Assembly (NCBI GenBank): GCA_015680685.1
Contig: MNCI01004661.1
Span: 1,755,318-1,819,317, forward strand
Direction: 5' to 3'
Length of the DNA stretch: 64,000 bases
Source: Gnetum montanum
Lineage: Eukaryota; Streptophyta; Gnetopsida; Gnetales; Gnetaceae
Under the pieces are notes generated by a model. The model did not search any database. It saw nothing but the letters and a program-made list of their open reading frames with translations, and had not been told where the DNA came from. Position numbers and translations under genes: made by a program. This document shows positions 34,413 to 46,079 of this stretch, piece after piece (the first letter of the stretch is position 1; each line of letters starts with the position of its first letter).

Positions 34413-36054
34413 TAAAACACCACACAATTTTGAGTCCCAGTGTCTTGATTGCAAATTTGGCTAAGTGTCAAAACGATGGAACTTTGCCCAAATTTTTCTA
34501 ACTGTTGAGTGTAGTTAGCTCAAACTGCTAGATTCACAAAATTTTTCTACATGTCAAAATGATGAAATTTTTTGCAAATTTGTCTAAGTGCTAGGACTAT
34601 GCTCTCCACTGCAGTGGAGCGTAGTCAACTTCAATAGCCAATTTTCTACAATTTTGGGTAAGTGTTAGAATGATGACACAAGTTGCAGATTTTTCTAAGT
34701 GTTGGACTATGCTCCCACTATTGGGACTATGCTCTAGAGCGTAGTCAGTGTAGTCAACACACAACAACTACTTTTGCAAGATTTCTTCTAAGTGTCAAAA
34801 TGATGACATAAGTTGCAAATTTTTCCAAGTGTTGGACTATGCTCCCATTATTGGGACTACACTCTAGAGCATAGTAAGCATAGTCAACACACAATAGCCA
34901 ATTTTGCAAATTTTTTTCTAAGTATCAACAGTAGCTACAAAAAATTTTCTAAGTATCGAACTATGCTCCCACTACCTCAACTATGCTCTAGAGCATAATC
35001 AGTGTAGTTAGCATGGAACACCAATTTTGCAAAAAATAATTCTAATTATTAGGACCACACTCTACAACGTAGCAAGGGGTCAAGCATAATAAGGGGTTAA
35101 GCATAGTTACTAGACTTAGAAAAAATTTCAAACTTTTTCTAGTGGTCTTTGGACTTAGAAACTTTTTTGAATTCTTCTTATTACCTAGCGAACACCTAGC
35201 CTAACTCACATCCCAACTACCCCTAAGTGTAGTCCCACCTACCACACTACCACATGGCACTTGATCCACATTTTGGGCTCATCCTAGCTCTATAAATATC
35301 CTTGGACCCCCAACGTTTTAGGGGTTGGTAGTTGGTACTTTCATTGGGCATTTTGGCATCTTGGCACTTAGCTCTATGGGAAAATGATACCCAGAGCACA
35401 CCACATCGGCAAAGAGGCATAGTTGCACTGTGCGATACACCATAGATCCATTACAGCCCTAAAAAACATTGCATAGAACATCGTAGCCTCATTGCAGACT
35501 TGTAGAACACTACACGGTACACTATGGTGGCCAACTTGGTAGGCACAATACATCATAGTGAGCACTAGACTTCATAGACCAACACCACTGAGATTGTGAC
35601 CATGCTCCCACTATTCCTATTGTACACTGCATACCTTCTAAATTCCTTTTGGTATTAACTACACTCAACCCCATTTGGGGTGGTCTTCCATTTCTCTCTC
35701 TTCTTCCTTTGAATTTTCTTCGCATTTTTTTTGCATTTTATCCACATTTGGCCTACAACTATGCTTGGACCATAGTCTATGCATGTTGATGCTCTCGTTT
35801 TTTGCTAAAAAATATGACCACACTTGGCACTACTCACACAGTTGACACTGACTATGCTCAACATTATTCACACAACTGACATTGCTCAACACTTAGCGTT
35901 AATTTCACATTAGCACCATTTGCATTTTTAAGTCACTATTTGATTGAAAATATTATTTAGGGCACCCTATCTCCAAGTTCAGTGAGGCCCTCACAAAAAT
36001 GAGGGGTTAAGTTATTCACCTGCAAACCCCTTAGTGTTCCAACTGGTTGTTACA
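34413..36054 (+). repeat. Element E 5' LTR
   Basis: 1642 bp, starting TAAAACACC (ancestral TGAAACACC) and ending GTTGTTACA. The first ~600 bp contain about four units spaced 124-130 bp, each with a palindrome (34596-34625, 34726-34745, 34856-34875, 34980-34999). A TATA box lies in 'ctctataaatatcc' at ~35289-35297. Confidence 0.85.
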
Positions 36055-36059
36055 GTTTT

Positions 36060-36078
36060 TGGTGCTAGAAGGAGGACC
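36060..36078 (+). other. Element E putative primer-binding site
   Basis: TGGTGCTAGAAGGAGGACC follows the 5' LTR after five bases. Position and the TGG start fit a primer-binding site; I cannot name the tRNA with confidence. Confidence 0.5.
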
Positions 36079-36699
36079 CTACTATTTCCTTCTTTACACT
36101 CCATTGTGGTTTTCTTTGCATGCTCTCTGCATCCTTATCAATGTAAATTGGTCCCCCACTATCGGTCTCCTTGAGATCCCACATAGAAACGCAAATCACA
36201 TTGTTCTCCACATTTTTTTCTAAGTCTTTGCTCTCTGAGCATAGAGAGCGTAGTAAGTGAAAAGCATAGTTGATGTGGAGCAAGTAACGGTCAAATCTGT
36301 CCAACCCTAGATTCATGCAGGGGCCATATCCCAACCCTAAATGATTTAGGCATCCTATGTCCTACCTGTTTCATTGGTTCCCTCGATGTTAATCCAACTA
36401 ATGCATGTGTGGCCCACCTCAATCATCATGCCCATCCCTCAGCCAACACATCAACTAAACTCATCCACTATAATGTTAAATAGGCATGCTTCGTAACCAA
36501 AAATCTAGCCTTGTGCCATGCAACCAACACAAGCCCAATTAACACAACTAGTTGGCCCATCTCCAAGATTGGATCAAGCATTCCCACTGATTCAAAGTTT
36601 GACAAAGGAGATCAACCAACTCAAAGCCACCTCCTCCAAAATTGTCAAGGTGATGGGTTTCTACTAGGACGATCTCATAATTCCTTTAGTCCCATCACT

Positions 36700-37300
36700 A
36701 ACTCTTCCAAATGGGGTCTTGCTACCTCAACTCACCAAGTACAATAGTGAAGGGAACCCCAATGCACACTTTGTCACAATAATCTTGGCCACATGCCATC
36801 ATGTATGTATTTTCCATGTCCCTAACTAGTAAAGCCCTTGACTGGTACCATGAACTACCGAAGGCCTCTATCTTCTCTTTGGAGGACCTCCTCAGCCAAT
36901 TTGTGGCACGGTTCAGGTATAACCTAAAACCTGAAGCAAACCTTGACTAGCTTATGTAGGTTAAGTAGGGGCCCCTAAAGATCATGCCCAAATTCATTCA
37001 ATGCTGGAGCACCATGTTGTAAAAAATCTGCAAGCCCATAGTAAAGATAGACCTCTTAGCCATCATCAAGGATGCAGTTAATAACTTCATCAAGTTAAAA
37101 CTGTACTACCTAGCCCCAAAATCTCTCAGCTAGGCCTTTGCCCAAATGAAGGGCATAGAGGAGATAGTGCAAGCCAGCAATGACCTAGCCTACATGGCCT
37201 ACAGAAACTAGCATGCATACAAGAAAAATGTAATAGTGGCAATAGTAGTCACAAACGCAAAAGTAACCAATTGGGGCCTAATGGCTAAGCAACCTAAAGT
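36700..37300 (+). pseudogene. Element E gag core (decayed)
   Basis: One frame reads PQLTKYNSEGNPNAHFVTI, then KALDWYHELPKASIFSLEDL and QFVARFRYNLKPEANLD, the usual order in the retrotransposon gag core. Next come IDLLAIIKDAVNNFIKLKLY and AFAQMKGIEEIVQASNDLAY. Four or more stops interrupt it, mostly TAG at expected Gln positions. The region 36080-36700 probably holds the N-terminal leader but shows no clear start. Confidence 0.7.
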
Positions 37301-38640
37301 CTAAACTCACAAAGCTACCACCAACCCTGGTGCCAACCAACCCACATTGGCAAGGGCCATAGTGCCAGTTTCTATAAGGCCCCACTTTGAGCACAAGGAT
37401 CCATCAAAGTATACTGCATTGCTGATGAAACCCTCCAAATTGTTAGACCAACTTCTGAAAGTTGAAAAAATCCAATACATATGAGTATCAGAGATTTCCT
37501 ACCAAAATACCATGACTGATACTATGAATTACTAAGGAACCATATCTCAACAATACCAAATGAGCCCTTGATCCCACAACATTTCCAACTAGACCAATAC
37601 TGTCACTACCACCAAATGTCTAGTCACAATATGAATAATTTTTGGGCTTTGCAAGATGATTTGCAATGGATGATAGAAAGGGGTTAACTAATGCTCGATG
37701 TAGTGAGCTAGTCCAACACAAACGATGCCCCCTACATCATAAACTTCATCAACATAGGAGGCAAGTCCAAACATGCAAAACAACCTTTTGTGATTCAAGT
37801 GCCTTCTAGTAGGGCAAGGATCCCCTTGGCCTCCATAAGCAATAGGTCCCTGTTCATTGCCAAAGTGCCACCTTGAGAACCCACAACACCCTTCATGATC
37901 AAGGTTTCACAACAATTGTCCCCTAATACATTAAACTAGCAAACCGACCACTCATTTGCTAAGACGTTAAACTGGTAGCAACTATTCACTAAGATGTTAA
38001 ACTAGCATGACATTGCATCTACAACTACTAAAAAATCCTTTTTCATCAAGGTGTCACAATGATCTAGCCTTATAGTGAAAACTCCCAAACAATCACCATT
38101 TGTCATTTGGGTGCCACAACATGATGGCCCCTCACCTACATAAAACCCAATAGAGGGTAATGTGTCAATCTCTTTTCCTTCAAGGGCTAACCCCGCTAAC
38201 AACTTGGGTAGGCCTACCAAATGGAAATGCAAGAGGCCAAAGGAGTGCCTTGCAATCCCCATAGCTAAAACAAAAGCCATAACCAACAAGCTGAAACTAC
38301 ACAATGAGGCCCCCTAAGTAGGCCAAACAAGCCAAGCATAAGTCCCCTTTACAAGAGATCCATCTCTTGAGCTACATGAAGGAGGTTAAGGCCAACACAA
38401 TAGTCGATGACAAGGACTTTGTAGGTGTACTAACCTAGGTGAAACAAACACTCAAGCAGAAAAACATAATGCTGAGCTTATATGACCTAGTCATGACATT
38501 ATTTTCTCATCACTAAGTGCTAGCCCAGATGTTGGCCTTCGTGGAGGACATCCTTGCAAATGAGGCATCCATCCGTGCAACGATGTTGCCCCCTATGCCA
38601 TAGGTATCAAGTTCAACTTCCCTAGCCTTTCATGATGATG
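37300..38640 (+). pseudogene. Element E gag C-terminal/protease linker region
   Basis: Weak coding character in several frames with many stops. Around 37900-38010 there are three copies of a 'gttaaactagca'-like unit, related to the minisatellite further right. Confidence 0.35.
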
Positions 38641-39000
38641 CAAACAAGGTCAATGCCAAACAAGGGGAGGTCACTACAACTCCACAATCCATTAGCATAT
38701 GCATTGGGTAGTCCACCATCCATAGGGTGCACATTGATGATGGTGTAGCAATAAGCATAGTTCTATACTCTGTCATTGAAAAGCTAGGCCTAGTAGGTGA
38801 GATCAAGCCAACTAAAACTACATGTCTAAAATCCTTCAACAAATTATGCATCACTATCAAGGGCACAATAAACATGACATTTGTGATAGAGGAGTAGTTT
38901 CCCATATCTATGGATTTTACTATTATAGAGAAGATGCTAGGCTTCAACCTAATCCTAGGTAGGCCCTAGCTAGCTCAGCTACGAGCCATCTCCTCTCCAA
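38640..39000 (+). pseudogene. Element E aspartic protease (decayed)
   Basis: The frame reads VHIDDGVAISIVLYSVIEKL (active-site strand, Asp-Asp-Gly in place of the usual Asp-Gly-Gly-Ala of Tat-like elements), continues with IKGTINMTFVIEE and ends FNLILGRP followed by a TAG at the expected Trp. Coding continues past 39170. No reverse transcriptase follows; AT-rich and minisatellite sequence does. Confidence 0.7.
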
Positions 39001-39479
39001 TCCACCAAGAAATCCACCTTTCATAAAAAGGTGGTCAAGTTTTCATCTACTATGATAACGTCTCCCCTCTAGCTATCCACCATGTAGACATGGGCCAAGT
39101 GTCAGAGGTGGAGTTTCTTAGTGGTACAACTACAACAAGCAAAAAAATGCCTAAGGCTAACATACCCAAATAAGTGGTTGAAGCCAACAACTTCCCAGAG
39201 GATCCTAAGCCTTACATGCCCCCTAATCCATGCCTAGTTAGGAAGAAACTATGTGACCAAGACCTTTCCATGGCCAAAAACATGCTAGGTGCCCACCTTC
39301 CCCTTGCCTCCACATGCCATGCATTTTTTGTTTTCTCTTACATTGCCTTTGTTTATGAATTTATGTTTAGCCAATTTACTTAGCTTACACATCCTTCTAC
39401 TTTGTTTACACATTTTTACTTTGTTTTTTATGCATTTATCCATTTAGCTTACACATGGCATTCAAAAACAACAAAATCA

Positions 39480-40215
39480 TAAAAATAAAAAAAAATCATA
39501 AAACTAAAAAAATACATGGCCTAAAAAGGCCTTAAATTAGCAACCCCCCATGGCCTAAAAAGGCCTTAAACTAGCATTATGGCCTATCATGGCCTTAAAC
39601 TGGAAACATTCCTTGCAACTAGCCATGGCCTTAAATTAGCAATGTCTGGCCCAAAATGGCCCTAAAACTATCAACCCCTTTGCAATGGCCCAAAAAGGCC
39701 TTAAACTACTGTACAACCTTCCATGGCCTTAAAACTAGCACCTTCAGCCCACCATGGCCCTAAAATTGGCAACACATGGTTTGAAATGGCCTTAAACTAG
39801 TAAAACACATGGTTCCAAATGGCCTTAAACTATCGTTGTAGCCTGAAATAGCCCAAAACTATCACTTTTCACACTAATTTCCTCTTACTTATGCACATTA
39901 ACCTTGTTACATAATTTCCACTTGATTTTTTTTTTCTAGTTGATTTTTGTAGGATCTTGCAGGCACACAACATGGCTATGCATGTAGCAATGTACCTCAC
40001 CAAAGAAAGGTAAGTACACAGCTTGTCTGCCATGACACTAAAGCTAGCATAGTTTGTCCTTGGGTCATGACATTAAACAAGCAAAACAACTTATTTTCCA
40101 TGATACTAAACTAGCACACTGTAGTTTGCTAGGACTATAAACTAGTGCACCATGGTCTACCAAGACCTTAAACTTGGTTCACGATCTATCAAGACTTTAA
40201 ACTAGCATGTTGTTG
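39480..40215 (+). repeat. Element E minisatellite
   Basis: Degenerate repeats of a unit around 'catggccttaaactagca', with about a dozen copies at 39520-39860 and further copies at 40030-40210. Related units, in reverse complement, occur in H at 54615-55010 and near 58590-58640. Tandem repeats in the non-coding parts of Tat-lineage elements are known. Confidence 0.75.
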
Positions 40216-41299
40216 ATCTATTGGAGCACTTGGCATTAGTGCAGCCTTTGGAGAACTTATAGCATCATCACACTAGCACTTCCACTAGCTTCCTGCACAC
40301 TTACAATTGGTTTAGCTTTTCATGCATTTGTAGCATCTTCACATCTAGAATTTCACTTACATTTTACATTTTTTGGTTCTCTTGTCTTCTTAGAGTTGTG
40401 TTTATAGGAAAAAGCCCTAGAGGCCATCATGTAGAGGTGCATCTCATTGTAGTGGCAAGTTGCCACATCACTCCGATATGCATGATTGGGCTAGCTTATC
40501 CTCTCAACAGTGCACATTTCCTCATTCTATTATAGCCTATGCACATACCCTCCCTTATTCTAATACCCTTGCATTCCCCACATACTCCAACTTGCAAAAC
40601 CTCTAATGCATATGCACTGTAATGCACATGCCATTCTCTTCATGTCAATGGCAAAACCAAGGCAGAAGTAATGCAACTCTTCCTATGGGAAGCCTCTATT
40701 GGCTAGTCAAAACCTAAGCAGAAGTAACACAACTCATCCTAAGGAGAAAACACCTATTCTACAGATGCAATGTAGTTGCATTAAAGAAAAGCCCATTAGG
40801 TGGCACACAGTCCACTCAATGGCCAACACCTTATAGCTAGCATTCAACACTATGTTAAACCAAATGTAGATTCACCTTGCAGAAAAGAAAAAAATAAAAA
40901 AAGAAATGGGAAAAAGCACATCCCCAAGTAAATTGACAACATTGCAATTTCATAGCCAACCTAGCCTTAAATTGACTTTAACTTTCTCATGAACATTTTG
41001 ATAAGAGGTTAATATTTCAAAGATAAGTTACTTTGTGGCATGGTCATCATCAGATGTGCTAACTTTTCATCTTGCATCATTGTTTTCATTTCATCTTTCT
41101 ATTCACATTTAATTTTCCTTGCATTACTTATACCTCTTGCCCTCAACGTACCACTATCCACAACTCTCTTGAGTATGATGAAATGACACCCGATTAGTTA
41201 CCAACGAGTGATGTTGGTGCCATTTCTACTATGGTGTTTTGCTATTCTTTGTTGACATCTCTCAGGCCACTGCTCTAGACATCAACAAAGATGGGCCAA
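40216..41299 (+). other. Element E 3' non-coding region
   Basis: No coding signal recognised. The final ~90 bp ('gatggtgttttgctattctt' onwards) match the sequence before the 3' LTR of H (53472-53550, minus), ending in a purine-rich 'caacaaagatgggccaa' that probably serves as polypurine tract. Confidence 0.5.
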
Positions 41300-42925
41300 T
41301 GAAACACCACAAAATTTTAGGTCTTGGTGTCTCGATTGCAAATTTGGCTAAGTGTCAAAATGGTGGCACTTTGCCTAAATTTTTCTAAGTGTTGAGCATA
41401 GTAAGCTCAAACTACCAGATTTGCAAAATTTTTCTAAGTGTCAGAATGATGAAAATTTTTGCAAATTTGTCTGAGTGCTAGGACTACACTCTCCACTACA
41501 GTAAAGCGTAGTCAACTTCAATACCCAAATTTCTGCAATTTTGGCTAAGTGTTAGAATGATGACATAAGCTACAGATTTTTCTAAGCATTGCACTATGCT
41601 CCCACTACTGGGACTACACTTTAGAGTATAGTGAGCATAGTTAACACACAATAGCTAGTTTTGCAAGATTTTTTCTAAGTATTAGAATGATGACACAAGC
41701 TATAGATTTTTCTAAGTGTTGGACTACTCTCTTCCACTACTGTGACTACACTCTAGAGCATAGTGAGCATAGTCAACACATAATAGCCAGTTTTGCAAAA
41801 TTTTATTTAAGTATTAACAGTAGTTACAAATTTTTTTTACGTGTCAGACTATGCTCCCATTGCCCCAACTACACTCTAGAGCATAGTCAATGCAGCAGAG
41901 AATATCAATTTTGTAAAAAAAAATAAAATTTCTAACTATCTAGACTACACTCTAGAGTGTAGCAAGGGGTCAAGCGTAATTATCAAACTTATAAAAATTT
42001 TTGAACTTCTTCTAGTAGTCTCTAGACTTAGAAATTTTTTTGAATTTTTCTTGTTGCCTAGTGAATGCCTAGGCTGACTCCATGTCCCAACTCCCCTAGA
42101 GTGTAGTCCCACCTACCACACTACTACATGGTTCTTGATACACATTTTGGGCTAACCCTAGCCCTATAAATACTCTTGCACCCCCAACATTTTAGGGGTT
42201 GGTAGTTGATGCTTTCATTAGGCATTTTGGCATCTTGGCACTTAGCTCTATGGGTGAACGAGACCCAGAGCACACCACACTAGTAGAGAAGCATAGTTGC
42301 ACTATGTGGTACATCACAACTTCATTGCAGCTCTACAGAACACTATATGGTACACTGCAACCCCATTGCAACCCTGCAAAACACCACATGGTACATCATA
42401 GTGGCCAATCCAATAGGCATGGTACATCATGGCGAGCACCAGACTTCATAGCGTGACATCACTGATACTATGACTATGCTCCCATTGCACCTATTGTACA
42501 CCATGAACCTTTTGAATCCCTTTTGGTATTAAATATGCTCAACCCCATTTGGGGCAATGTTCCATTTCTCTCTCTTCTTCCTTTGCATTTTCTTCACATT
42601 TTTTTTGCATTTTATCTACATTTGGCCTACAACTATGCTTGGGCGGTAGTCCACGCATGCCAAAACTCTTGTTTTCTACCAAAAATGTGACTACATGTGG
42701 TACTATTCACATGGTTAACACCAACTATGCTTAACATTGTTCACATGGTTGACACCACTCAACACTTAGCGTCATTTTTGCATTAGCATCGTTTGCATTT
42801 TGTAAGTTCCTATTTGATCAACAAGACTATTTAGGGCATCCCATCTCCACCTTCAGTGAGGCCCTCACACGAACACGGGGTTAGGCTGTGCACCCTCAAA
42901 CCCCTCAATATTCTAGCTGCTAACA
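41300..42925 (+). repeat. Element E 3' LTR
   Basis: 1626 bp, TGAAACACC to GCTAACA. Pairs with 34413-36054, including the palindromic units (41613-41632, 41745-41764, 41868-41887) and the TATA box at ~42163-42171. Confidence 0.85.
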
Positions 42926-44580
42926 TTTTAAGTCATTATAGTAATCAATGTGCATATAAAAAAGATATCCAAAGGTGACTATATGTAGTGGCCACAAAAA
43001 AATAGGGCACCTAGTGGCTAGAAATTGACTCTAACAACAATACACTATGCATGAAAACTACTGAAAGCTTAATATGTGCTTATGTTAAAAGGATGAATAA
43101 AGTTGAGCAAGTTCATCACCAACTCTTCGATAATGAAGATGATGATACTTATTGAGGAGAGTTGGAAATGCCTAATAATTTTAAGGAATAGCCCATAGAG
43201 TTAAAAACTTTACCAGTTGGCATGAAATATGCATTTCTAAACAATGGCAATCTAGTTATAATCAATGCAAATCATGCTCCTAAACAAAATGACAAACTAT
43301 TGTAGGTCATAAAAAAATGGCCAATAGCCTTTGCTTGGTCATATACCAAACTAATAAGAATCAATCCAAGGATATGCTAGCATTTTATCTACACTGACCC
43401 AACCATGAAGCCAAGAAGGTAGCTACAGAGGTAGTTGAACCCCAAATTGAAATAGATCATCAAAGAGTAAATACAACTCCTCATGATGGTGTTCATCTAT
43501 CCCATTGTGGATAATGAGTGGGTTAGCCCACTTGTAATTGTGCTGAAGAAAGGTGGAAAGTGGTGGGTCTGCATTGAATTTAGGCTATTAAATATGGCAA
43601 CATTTAAAGATCATTTTCCATTGCCATTTGTGGACCCAGTTTTGGACACCATTTCTAAGCATTGCTATTATAGCTTCTTCGATGGTTATAGTGGCTATAA
43701 CTAAATCCAAATTTTGCTAGAAGATCAGGCCAAGAAAACATTCACAAGTCCCTAGGGAAATTTTGCATATTGTAAGATGCCATTTGGTCTACACAATGTT
43801 CCTATAACATTTCAATGCCTAGTCCTTAGTATTTTTCAATAGCAGATTCATAGTAGGGTAGAAGTCTTTATGGATGACTTTTCTACCTATGGGGCTACAT
43901 TTGAGCAACCTCTGGATCACCTTGAATAGGTACTAAAACGATGTGTTGAAACAAACATTAGGCTCAATTGGTAGAAAATCCATTTAATGGTCTAGGATGG
44001 CATAGTACTAGGACACCAAATTTTACAAAAATGGATTGAGTTAGACCCAGAAAAGATATGGGTCATCCAAGGAATAACACACCAACTAGAGATAGTTAAT
44101 TATGTTTGGTCATTCCTTAGACACATTGCCTACCACCAATGATTCATAGAGAATCTCTCTAAGATTGCAAAGTGATTGGTTAACCTTATAAAGAAAGATC
44201 CTCCATTCATCTAGACTAAGGAGTGTGAACATGCATTCTAACTACTAAAAGAAAAACTCATGGAAACTCCAATTCTATGGGCACCAGACTGATCTAGACC
44301 ATTTCACATAATGACCAGTGCATCTAATTATGCCTTGGGAGCCATGCTTGTGTAGTTGGATGATAATAAGCATCCATATTACATCCACTGCATAAGCTAA
44401 AGCATTGTGGGTGCATAATTGAATTACACCAAAACTAAGAAAGAACTAATGGTAGTGGTGTATGCTCTCAAATAGTTCAAGCACAATGTGCTTGGATATA
44501 AAGTATTTGTGCACACAAATCATAGTGCCATCCACTTCCTAATGAACAAGCCAATGGTGAGTCCCCATATTATAGGGTAG
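42926..44580 (+). pseudogene. Element D reverse transcriptase and RNase H (decayed)
   Basis: RT copies element RNA to DNA and RNase H removes the RNA strand. The frame opens with LKTLPVGMKYAFLNN, then WVSPLVIVLKKGGKWWVCIE (43510), DHFPLPFVDPVLDTISKH, YYSFFDGYSGYN, KMPFGLHNVPITFQ and the polymerase motif FMDDF (~43870). RNase H is suggested by FHIMTSASNYALGAMLV (~44310) and ALKxFKHNVLGYKVFVHTNH. Stops fall mainly at expected Gln, Trp or Arg codons and most are TAG. There is no second RNase H after this, as expected for Athila rather than Tat elements. Confidence 0.85.
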
Positions 44581-45900
44581 CTTATGATCTTGCAAGAATT
44601 CAATTTCACAATGGTAGATCAAAAAGGGATTGATAATATGGTTGCTAATCACCTATATTGGTTAATATGGAATAATAAAGAAGAGGATAGTTCACTCTTT
44701 GACCAATTTCTAAACAAACTCATCTTTATAGGAGAAATTAATGATCAAGTGCTCGCAAAACCAAAATGGTGTGATGACATTCTCACTTACCTTCTCACCC
44801 AAGAGATTCCACAAGATCTAGAGTTCAGGAAGAAACAATAGTTTCTTCATTAGGCAAAGTACTTCATGGAAATCAACAAACACCTTTACAAGGTGTGCAT
44901 CAATGGCTTGATTTGTTGGTATGTCCCTAATGTGGATCAACTACACATTCTTTAGGATGCTCACAAAGGCCCTTGTGAAGGCCACTATGGATGGAGATGC
45001 TCAACCATAAAAATCCTAATGGTAGGATACTATTGGCCTACAATCTTTAGGGACATCCACCAATTTGTCCAATCTTGTGAATGTTGTCAATGAGATGATG
45101 AGATGACTACATGAATGAAGGGTCATCAATAGTGGATTCAGCCACTGGAGCCCTTTGACATATGGGACATAGACTTCAGGGGTTCGATCATGCCCATGTC
45201 CAATGGAAAAGCATATATCATCATAGCAGTCAAATATTGCACTAAATGGGTAGAAGCAATTGCTATCACCAATTGGACATTATTCACTATTGCTCAATTT
45301 TTACAACAAAATGTGATAAATAGGTTTGGGGTGCCATATGAACTAATTTCTAACAATGAGACTCATTTTACATGTGTAGCTTTTTGAAAACTTATGCAAC
45401 ATTTGGAGGTCAAACATAAATTAACAAAACCCTAGCATCCCTAAGCCAATGGTCAAGTAGAGGTAACTAATAGGGAGATCACAAAGCTTCTAATAAGAAC
45501 TATCAACAAATATAGGAGAGACTAGAGCATAAAACTCAATGATGTCCTTTTCACCTACCGCTCAACATGGAAACTCTCTATTGGCTACTCTTCATATGAG
45601 TTAGTGTGGAAAACTTCCAATGCTCCCAATTCAATCCAAGCTCCATACACTCTCAACAGCCTATGAACTAAATCTTGACCTAAGTCTAGCACAAAAAGAA
45701 AGATTGATCAACCTAAATATGCTAGATGAAAATTGATTAGTAGCTCTATCTTTGAATGAAGTGCACAAGGCATTCAAAAAACAATGACATGACCTTAGAA
45801 TACAAAAAGTGAAATTTCAACCAAGAGATAAGGTTCTCTACTAGAACCCCACACATGTATGATAGAAAGCAAAGTTTCAAACATTCTGAGAATGACCTTA
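44580..45900 (+). pseudogene. Element D integrase (decayed)
   Basis: Integrase inserts the DNA copy into the genome. After NMVANHLYWL (end of the RNase H linker) come a zinc-binding region with AHKGPCEGHYG and CECCQ (44955-45100), the core with PFDIWDIDFRG (~45160) and KWVEAIAITNWT, the second catalytic block as SNNETHF (the usual Asp is Asn), and ANGQVEVTNREI (~45450) with the third acid. A YRSTWKLSIGYSSYELVW block (~45560) follows. Loss of the central Asp means it would be inactive even without its stops. Confidence 0.85.
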
Positions 45901-46079
45901 TATAATTGATGAAACCTTTCCTTCTAGGACCATGACCATATACAAACTTGAGAACCCAAAAAAAAGTAGTTGGTCAACATCCAACAAGTAAACTTTTTCC
46001 ATGAGCCTAAGCAAGCTAATGTAATGAATACCTTAACAAATGGACAACCATGATCAATGTTTTGGATCTCCTCCTTTCA

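Larger units (their letters stand above)
34413..42925 (+). mobile_element. Element E: non-autonomous Tat-like LTR retrotransposon (gag-protease only), nested in element D
   Basis: Two long LTRs (34413-36054, 41300-42925) flank ~5.2 kb holding a putative primer site, a gag core, an aspartic protease, minisatellite DNA and nothing recognisable as RT, RNase H or integrase. The LTR length and the sequence before the 3' LTR ('catcaacaaaga...ccaatgaaacacca') match element H, which has a complete pol, so E is probably a dependent relative of H-type elements. It separates the protease and RT of D. No convincing 5-bp target duplication was seen (left GCAAT, right TTTTA). Confidence 0.8.

Noticed and set aside
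36060-36334. Minus-strand 89-codon ORF next to the E primer site
   Set aside because: Opposite to the element's orientation, no recognisable domain, and it overlaps the primer-site leader.
39480-40215. CRISPR-like array
   Set aside because: The units are degenerate, directly adjacent and lack regular unique spacers; this is a minisatellite in a plant retroelement.
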